NCBI GenBank assembly: GCA_038231615.1
Contig: JBBRLA010000199.1
Span: 1-12,644, forward strand
Source: JBBRLA01 sp038231615
GTDB taxonomy: Bacteria > Myxococcota_A > Polyangia > Palsa-1104 > JAEUJZ01
Direction of reading: 5' to 3'
Length of the DNA: 12,644 nucleotides
Position numbers and translations under genes: made by a program. The notes beneath the pieces are model-generated. The model did no database searches. It saw only the letters and a list, made by a program, of their open reading frames with translations, and was not told the origin of the DNA. Shown piece by piece: positions 8,345-12,644 of this stretch. The stretch's first letter is position 1, and every line of letters begins with the position of its first letter.

Positions 8345-9151
8345 CTGGTTAGAGTGTAGGGGGCGATGGATAGCGGGGCAAGGCCTGATCTTGTCGCGCG
8401 GCATGATGAGGACGGGCCGGATCTGCGGCAACTCGACGACGGGCGCAATGGACATCGCCGCGTCGATCATCTCCGCCACCGTCCAGGTATGATCCGTAAC
8501 CCCCAGAGCGACCGCTGGCGTGGCCTTCACCGTCTCATGCACCCGGCACAGGTTGTAGAACGCCACGTACAACCCGATAGCAGCCCGGTGGTTCTGAAGC
8601 TTCTTGGAAAAGGCGTTTGTCAGCCTCGTGAAGCGACGCAGCGACATGCGCAAGGTGAGGTTCTGCCGCTCCACGTAGGACGTCGAGATGCGGACCCAGA
8701 CGGGCTCTCCGATGCCGGGAATCTTCCTCGACGAGGTACACTTGGAGCGGCTGTAGCGCACGTCCTCCGTCTCGGAGTCGCTGTACTTCTTGATGATCTG
8801 CGAGTAGTCCACCTCGTAACCGAACGCCTCAGCGACAGCGATAGGGTACGGGGCAAAGCCGTCGGTCGTGATCTGGGGCCGGTTGACGACGCGGCGGGCC
8901 AAGTCGCGGGCGAACCTGGTAGTCGCTTCTGCCGTGCGCTTATCGACGAGAAACGAGATGATCGCTTTCTTGTTCGCGTCCAGGGCGATGAAGGTGTACT
9001 GGTCGCCGAACTCGTCGGGGTCCGTGTCCTTGACGCGCTTCTGCTTCTTCATGATGAAAGACCAGATCTCGTCGATCTCCATCACGTCCACCTGGAGATC
9101 CTGAAAGAGGTGGTCATGCAGTCGGGCGTTTGCGAGGTTGAAGGCGGTTGA
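8345..9151 (-). pseudogene. IS1-like DDE transposase, 5'-truncated, no stop of its own
   Basis: In the minus-strand frame opened by the TAG at 9152-9154, the product carries the DDE core of transposases commonly annotated as IS1 family. The first Asp is in MEIDEIWSF (codon near 9071), the second in TTDGFAPYP (8861-8863), and the Glu in SYVERQNLTLRM (8669-8671). It is followed by RRFTRLTNAFSKKLQNH, the AFYNLCRVHET motif and GVTDHTWTVAEMI. The N-terminal DNA-binding portion normally preceding LQVDVMEIDEIW is absent, and the sequence upstream of 9151 does not encode it in any frame I checked. The catalytic core is intact but the element is a remnant. Recognisable homology fades near 8460; from there the frame runs without a stop into the giant gene. 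No terminal inverted repeat pair could be identified. Confidence 0.85.
8353..8381 (-). promoter_or_regulatory. Candidate sigma70-type promoter for the giant gene, leaderless layout
   Basis: On the minus strand, TTGCCC (8376-8381) and TACACT (8353-8358) are separated by exactly 17 bases; each matches the consensus hexamer at 4 of 6 positions. Only 8 bases separate the -10 box from the ATG at 8344, so transcription would begin at or just before the start codon. That fits the lack of a Shine-Dalgarno sequence. The match is modest and could be chance. Confidence 0.3.
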
Positions 9152-9175
9152 CTATACTGTCCCTGGATGTAAACT
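9130..9175 (+). promoter_or_regulatory. Candidate promoter(s) for the toxin-antitoxin pair
   Basis: Two overlapping candidates are visible. One is TTGCGA (9130-9135), 17 bases, TATACT (9153-9158). The other is TTGACT (9148-9153), 16 bases, TAAACT (9170-9175). Both point toward the HTH-DUF433 gene. The first has its -35 box within the transposase remnant, so the element may have supplied or replaced the promoter. An imperfect inverted pair, TCCCT (9160-9164) and AGGGA (9185-9189), lies just downstream and could be an operator for autoregulation, which is usual for such pairs. Confidence 0.4.
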
Positions 9176-9219
9176 CACATACCAAGGGATGATTTGCCCG
9201 CGGACCGAAGTCATGGGCC

Positions 9220-9226
9220 AAGGCGG
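9220..9226 (+). promoter_or_regulatory. Ribosome binding site deciding the DUF433 gene start
   Basis: AAGGCGG sits 6 bases before the ATG at 9233. It favours that ATG over the in-frame TTG at 9194, which would add 13 residues unlike anything in the family. Confidence 0.55.
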
Positions 9227-9232
9227 CAACCA

Positions 9233-9946
9233 ATGATTAACCTCGACCTCTATCGGAAAAAAGATCCACGCGAGATACCGGCGTACACCCTCCCGGAAGC
9301 GGCCTCTTATCTGCGTATATCGACAAGCACACTAAGGGACTGGATTACGGGACGTACGTATCCAACCAGCAGTGGGAAAAAGCACGGGCCGCCAATCATC
9401 CTAGTTCCCAAGAATGATGAGCGCGAGTATTTGCTTTCGTACTACCACCTAGTCGAGGCGTACGTGCTGAAAGCCTTGTGCCATCATCATGGACTTCCAC
9501 TGCCCCGCGTGCGGGAAACGTTAGACTGGATCGGCAAGAAGCTAAAGGTAGAGCGACCGCTGCTCCGTGAAAATTTCCAAACCGACGGAATGGCTTTGAT
9601 CGTTGAAAAGTTCGGCCATCTCATTAACCCATCTAGAGACGGCCAACTCGAAATGCGCCAGATAGTCGAAGCGTATTTTCAACGAATTGATCGTGATGAT
9701 CACGACAGTCCCATTCGATTGTATCCGTTCCTTAATAAGGTTACTGAAGCTAAGATGATAGCCATCGACCCGAAGAGATCATTCGGGCGTCCTATATTGG
9801 TCGGCACCGGACTCGCCACATCCGCCATCTTCGATAGATACAGGGGGGGCGACTCAATAGAAACCTTGATGGAAGACTACGATATCAATCGTACGCAGGT
9901 CGTGAGCGCCCTCGAATACGAGAAGTGCGTCCTTGCGGCGGCGTGA
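9233..9946 (+). CDS. HTH + DUF433 protein, probable antitoxin (VapB45-like)
   Basis: A 237-residue protein from the ATG at 9233. Residues about 18-41 (YTLPEAASYLRISTSTLRDW) form a MerR/excisionase-like helix-turn-helix, which suggests DNA binding. Residues about 177-230 are a DUF433 domain, recognised by IDPKRSFGRPILVGTG, the DRYRGGDSIETLMEDY stretch and the closing QVVSALEYE. DUF433 proteins are typical antitoxin partners of DUF5615 toxins, and such antitoxins often repress their own operon. Its stop overlaps the next gene by 14 bases, implying coupled translation. The gene is near 50% GC, unlike its flanks, and follows a transposase remnant, so transfer is likely. At 237 residues it is much longer than a bare DUF433 antitoxin (roughly 75-100); the middle, about 45-175, is not assigned. 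Confidence 0.85.
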   Translation: MINLDLYRKKDPREIPAYTLPEAASYLRISTSTLRDWITGRTYPTSSGKKHGPPIILVPKNDEREYLLSYYHLVEAYVLKALCHHHGLPLPRVRETLDWIGKKLKVERPLLRENFQTDGMALIVEKFGHLINPSRDGQLEMRQIVEAYFQRIDRDDHDSPIRLYPFLNKVTEAKMIAIDPKRSFGRPILVGTGLATSAIFDRYRGGDSIETLMEDYDINRTQVVSALEYEKCVLAAA

Positions 9947-10427
9947 TAATCAACCAGAACAAGTAACCTTCTTTCTAGATCGCAATCTCGGGCGAGGTGT
10001 GTTTGCTAATATCTTGCGTGTGAACGGATTTTGTTTCGAGATTCACGATAACCACTTTCCCCAAGATGCAGAAGATGACGTTTGGCTTGCCGAAGTTGGT
10101 AAACGAGGGTGGGTTGCCGTCACCAAGGACAAGCGCATATTAAAGAATGCGAGAGCAATGATTTCATTAACCGACTACAAGGCAGCCGCGTTCATATTCA
10201 CAACTGCCGACTGTAGCGGCGGGGATATGGCCAACTTGTTCGTATCGTCCGAGGCGGCTATCCTGAGAACGCTAAGGAAACAACCTCCCCCATTTATCGC
10301 AACCATTACACAATCGGGCATTGTCGCTATTCGTTATCCTGCTAATATCGGTGGTTACTGCGTAAAGAGAACCTCATTCTCAGGGCGGAGCGTTAAGCGG
10401 GCCTGCCGCGCTTGCTGCGTACCCTGA
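9933..10427 (+). CDS. DUF5615 PIN-like protein, probable toxin (VapC45-like)
   Basis: Up to 164 residues from a TTG at 9933, the only plausible start before the conserved VTFFLDRNLG; no in-frame ATG precedes it. DUF5615 is a PIN-like fold expected to cleave RNA. Visible family marks are FFLDRNLGRGV with Asp16, EDDVWLAEVGKRGW with Asp48/Asp49, and VAVTKDKRIL with Asp66, the usual spacing of acidic residues for a PIN-type metal site, followed by PPFIATITQSGIVAIRYPA near the usual C-terminus. The last 27 or so residues after that point are Arg/Cys/Ser-rich and look like read-through into flanking DNA. The start overlaps the upstream DUF433 gene by 14 bases, the standard toxin-antitoxin arrangement. 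Nuclease activity is inferred from the family only. Confidence 0.8.
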   Translation: MRRRDNQPEQVTFFLDRNLGRGVFANILRVNGFCFEIHDNHFPQDAEDDVWLAEVGKRGWVAVTKDKRILKNARAMISLTDYKAAAFIFTTADCSGGDMANLFVSSEAAILRTLRKQPPPFIATITQSGIVAIRYPANIGGYCVKRTSFSGRSVKRACRACCVP

Positions 10428-10608
10428 CGTCACCCCTCGGTCAGATGACGCCACTGCGACCCGAAGGACGCCGGCACCGATTCTCTAGCGGACAAGCCCA
10501 AGCCGGACCAATGCTGACCCTATTCGCCCTCAAAATCAGCCACTCATTCAAAACCAGCCACCGCTACCCCGCCGTGTGTCCCGTACAGGACAGCATCGTG
10601 CCGCGGCG
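10428..10608. other. Intergenic stretch between convergent genes
   Basis: About 180 bases separate the end of the PIN-like gene (plus) from the end of the glycosyltransferase gene (minus). A perfect 8-bp palindrome, TGACGTCA, overlaps the toxin stop (10425-10432). No stem-loop followed by a T run, as in a Rho-independent terminator, is evident on either strand. Composition returns from about 50% GC to the high GC of the flank, so the right border of the acquired island probably lies here. Confidence 0.5.
10530..10561. repeat. Pair of near-identical 14-bp direct repeats, possible IS end remnant
   Basis: TCAAAATCAGCCAC (10530-10543) and TCAAAACCAGCCAC (10548-10561) differ at one base. Short repeated motifs of this kind occur near the ends of IS21-type elements, but no istA or istB coding sequence is present, so the link is only suggestive. 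Confidence 0.4.
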
Positions 10609-12111
10609 TCAGTGCCGGCGCTTCTGGATCAGCCCGACGACGTCGCGGATGGCCCGCTCCAGGGCGGGATTGTCGGGGGCGATCCGCCGGGCCCGTTCGA
10701 CGCGCTCCAGGGCCTGCTCGAACTCTCCCGCGCGGGCGGCGCTGGTGGCCACGATCAGCTCGTAGGCCGCGGGGTCGCGCATCTCGTAGGTCGCGGTGCG
10801 CAGGAAAAACGCGGCGCACGAGATGCCCACCAGCACGCTGAAGAGCGCCTTCTTGCGGCCAAAGGGGCCGCGCAAGAGGACCTCCGCGGAAAGCCCCGAG
10901 AGCAGGATCAGCGGCACCGCCATCGTCAGACGCCGGGCCCCCCCGGCGTCCCCGAAGGTCGGAAAGACCGCCAGGAAGAGCGGCCCCAGGACAAGCGGCA
11001 GGAACGGCAGCACCGAAAGCCCCCCTGAGCGTCGGAAGAGCAAGGCCGCCCCGACGCCCCCGAGCAAGAGGATCACCCCGAAGGACACCGGCAGGGCGCG
11101 CAGCATGATGAGGTCGCTGCGCTCGCCGTAGTAGCTGTACATGTGGCTGTTGCCCTCGATGTCCATCAGCACGGCGGCGACGCGACCCGCCGCCGCGGCG
11201 AGGGCCCAGGCGGGAGCGGTCGCAAGAGCCGGGGCCGCCGCAGGAGCGGTCGCAGGAGCTGCCCCAAGGGCCGCCGCCGCAGGAGCTGCCCCAAGGGCCG
11301 CCGCGGCAGGAGCCGCCCTGAGGGCCGCCGCCGTAAGAGCGACCGTGGGCGCCGCTCGGCCCGCGAGGTCCAGGAGGGCCCGGGGAGCGGGGTCGGGTGA
11401 CCACCCCGGCGCCGGGCTGGCCCAGGTCAAGAGCCCCTGCGCGCAAAGGACCAGGCAGGTCGCGAGCAGGCATGTAACGCCGCGCCGGGCCCGCGTTCGT
11501 CGGTCGTGCGCCGCCGGATCGCCGGGGCCCATAGGCACAAGGGCGAAGACCGCGAAAAGTGGCGCCGAGACCATCAGGTGCCGCTGCGTGGCCGCGCCCA
11601 GGGCCAGGACCGCCCCGCACAAAAGGGCCCGTCGCAGGTCCCCGCGCAGGAAGGCCGGCGAGAGATACAGCCACATCCCCCACACAACCAGGGTCATCGC
11701 CAGGGTCTCCGGGAGCAGCTTCGATTCGTAGAAGAGCAGGCTGCCATAGCCCAGGTACAGCGACGCCGAGACCATTCCCGCCAGGCGGGAGAAGAGCCGG
11801 GTCCCCAGGCGGTAGATCAGCACCAGGTTCACGCAGCCCAGACCCAACTGGACCCCGATTGGCAAGACCGGCCGGAGGCCCCCGCCCAGAAGCGCGAGGA
11901 AATATTCGTAAAGCGGACTTCGCGAAAAGAGCGGCAGACCCAGATGCCCGCGCAGGACGGCCCGCGCATCATGCAAGTACACCGACGAGTCGAAGAGCGG
12001 CGCCATCATGAAGGGCAGGTCGCAATATTCCAGGATGTAAGCGAGCTTGATGACCAGCACCACGGCGGCGATCAGGTACAGGTGTCTGGGCCTCAGGTCG
12101 GTCATTCCCAT
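10609..12111 (-). CDS. GT-C membrane glycosyltransferase (PMT/ArnT-like, GT39-type) with TPR-like tail
   Basis: A 500-residue polytopic membrane protein (ATG at 12111; an ATG at 12105 is also possible). The first hydrophobic helix is at about 11-30, followed by an extracytoplasmic loop FDSSVYLHDARAVLRG in which Asp41 and Asp48 resemble the acidic catalytic motif of PMT/ArnT enzymes. Then come RSPLYEYFLALLGG, a helix series, and FYESKLLPETLAMTL, the usual PE-containing segment of the family. These enzymes move a sugar from a polyprenyl-phosphate donor to an acceptor outside the membrane; the acceptor here is unknown. Residues about 255-310 are an Ala/Pro-rich insertion built from a tandem repeat. 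The last 45 residues (ARAGEFEQALERVERARRIAPDNPALERA) form one TPR-like helix pair. It lies 96 bases downstream of a Pro-rich gene on the same strand and could be cotranscribed. No strong Shine-Dalgarno is seen. Confidence 0.8.
   Translation of the reverse strand: MGMTDLRPRHLYLIAAVVLVIKLAYILEYCDLPFMMAPLFDSSVYLHDARAVLRGHLGLPLFSRSPLYEYFLALLGGGLRPVLPIGVQLGLGCVNLVLIYRLGTRLFSRLAGMVSASLYLGYGSLLFYESKLLPETLAMTLVVWGMWLYLSPAFLRGDLRRALLCGAVLALGAATQRHLMVSAPLFAVFALVPMGPGDPAAHDRRTRARRGVTCLLATCLVLCAQGLLTWASPAPGWSPDPAPRALLDLAGRAAPTVALTAAALRAAPAAAALGAAPAAAALGAAPATAPAAAPALATAPAWALAAAAGRVAAVLMDIEGNSHMYSYYGERSDLIMLRALPVSFGVILLLGGVGAALLFRRSGGLSVLPFLPLVLGPLFLAVFPTFGDAGGARRLTMAVPLILLSGLSAEVLLRGPFGRKKALFSVLVGISCAAFFLRTATYEMRDPAAYELIVATSAARAGEFEQALERVERARRIAPDNPALERAIRDVVGLIQKRRH
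11252..11359 (-). repeat. 27-bp tandem repeat coding Ala/Pro-rich nonapeptides
   Basis: Units begin at 11252, 11279 and 11306; the first two are almost identical (GCAGGAGCTGCCCC core), the third is diverged, and a fourth, degraded copy starts at 11333. Protein units are LGAAPAAAA-like nonapeptides, at residues about 252-287 of the glycosyltransferase, in a loop between membrane segments. The frame is preserved, so it is an in-frame expansion rather than damage. Confidence 0.85.
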
Positions 12112-12207
12112 TTTCGATGCTACGCCTCGTCGAGTCCCGATTCAAGCACGGCGAACAGGCCTACGTTGGAGCACGTCAGCATGCGTCCAAGTCAACTGGC
12201 GCGGCAC

Positions 12208-12644
12208 TCACTCCAGTTTGCGTGGTTTGCGCCGGACCCGCGCCGGCCGGTCCTTCTTGTGAACCCGGGGGCCCTCCACCGGCCCGTTCGCGATCGGGTC
12301 CTGCAATTCCCCTAAAGATAAGTTGCATGGTTCGCGCTGTCCAGGCTGATCGAACGACTTTTCTTTCGTCGCTGAATCGGCTGCTCCGCCGGCCCTGGAA
12401 GTGGGCACGAAATGCACTGGGGTCGACTCATTGGGGGGTGCATCTTGATTTTTGGCCGGGTCTGCCTCAGTTGTGCATTCGTTTACCGATTTCGGAGGTG
12501 TGCCGTCGATTGGCTCAGGGGCGGGCGGCGGCGGCGCGGGAGGCGAAGTGGGGGCGGGCGGCGGTGGCGCGGGAGGCGGTGGCGTCGTGGGCGCGGGAGG
12601 CGGTAGCGTCGTGGGCGCGGGAGGCGGTAGCGTCGTGGGCGCGG
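12208..12644 (-). CDS. Pro/Ala/Thr-rich protein, C-terminal part (5' end outside window), function unknown
   Basis: Minus-strand frame open from the window edge to TGA at 12208-12210, about 145 residues visible. It opens with a low-complexity linker of PPPAPTT-type octapeptides (12569 onward), then a Pro-rich patch. A polar stretch with Glu, Asp, Asn and two Cys follows (VNECTTEADPAKNQD and QREPCNLSLGELQDP), and the protein ends in a basic tail (HKKDRPARVRRKPRKLE). A GTG at about 12417 could give a 69-residue protein, but the same frame continues upstream with no stop and the same composition, so a longer partial gene is preferred. I do not recognise a family. Pro-Ala-Thr linkers usually join domains in surface or periplasmic proteins, or follow a kinase domain; which applies cannot be seen. 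Confidence 0.6.
   Translation of the reverse strand, partial: APTTLPPPAPTTLPPPAPTTPPPPAPPPPAPTSPPAPPPPAPEPIDGTPPKSVNECTTEADPAKNQDAPPNESTPVHFVPTSRAGGAADSATKEKSFDQPGQREPCNLSLGELQDPIANGPVEGPRVHKKDRPARVRRKPRKLE
12569..12644 (-). repeat. 24-bp tandem repeat coding PPPAPTT[L/P] octapeptides
   Basis: Plus-strand unit GCGGGAGGCGGTAGCGTCGT plus four bases starts at 12569, 12593 and 12617, and a fourth begins at 12641 at the window edge. The first unit differs from the others by one base in the Leu/Pro codon. The array continues beyond the window. Diverged relatives extend left to about 12523. Confidence 0.85.

Noticed and set aside
8366..9151. 261-codon plus-strand open frame over the transposase
   Set aside because: It is the antisense shadow of the minus-strand frame carrying the DDE motifs.
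9194..9232. TTG start 13 codons upstream of the DUF433 protein
   Set aside because: The ATG at 9233 has a well-placed AAGGCGG, and the added residues match nothing typical of the family.
10428..10608. Terminator between the convergent genes
   Set aside because: No GC-rich hairpin followed by a T run was found on either strand; termination here may be Rho-dependent, but that cannot be shown.
10544..11683. 379-codon minus-strand open frame overlapping the glycosyltransferase
   Set aside because: It is out of frame with the membrane protein and is Gly/Arg/Pro-rich without hydrophobic helices or motifs; the 500-residue frame is the real gene.
11141..11731. Plus-strand Ala/Arg-rich open frame
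   Set aside because: It is a shadow of the Ala-rich repeat and membrane segments on the other strand.

Overview
The window is very GC-rich (about 70% through most of its length) and looks like a chromosomal segment from a high-GC bacterium with large multidomain proteins. A myxobacterium or another former deltaproteobacterium would fit, but nothing seen fixes the phylum. Between about 9150 and 10430 the base composition falls to roughly 50% GC and codon use changes, so that stretch looks horizontally acquired.

Layout. (1) 1-8344, minus strand: one uninterrupted frame of at least 2781 codons that runs off the left edge. It encodes a giant soluble protein: an N-terminal FG-GAP/beta-propeller-like region with a nonapeptide tandem repeat, a helical linker, a second WD40-like propeller, a long helical region, a beta-rich segment, a possible P-loop-less NTPase-like module, an alpha/beta module, and a STAND/AAA-type NTPase with intact Walker A and Walker B. 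Long plus-strand open frames across this gene are codon-aligned antisense shadows. (2) 8345-9151, minus: a 5'-truncated IS1-like DDE transposase whose frame has no stop and continues directly into the giant gene. (3) 9233-10427, plus: a two-gene toxin-antitoxin-like pair, an HTH plus DUF433 protein followed by an overlapping DUF5615/PIN-like protein. (4) 10428-10608: a short intergenic stretch between convergent genes, with two near-identical 14-bp repeats. (5) 10609-12111, minus: a polytopic GT-C (PMT/ArnT-like) glycosyltransferase with an Ala-rich tandem repeat and a TPR-like tail. (6) 12208-12644, minus: the C-terminal part of a Pro/Ala/Thr-rich protein of unknown function, cut by the right edge.

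The giant NTPase is the most unusual item. Regulatory STAND NTPases joined to beta-propellers are often signalling or conflict (defence) proteins, and this one lies beside an IS remnant and a toxin-antitoxin pair, a typical accessory-region setting. Its effector and the rest of its operon would lie left of position 1, so a defence role is inference. The glycosyltransferase and Pro-rich protein point to envelope or surface-glycan functions and seem unrelated to the giant protein.
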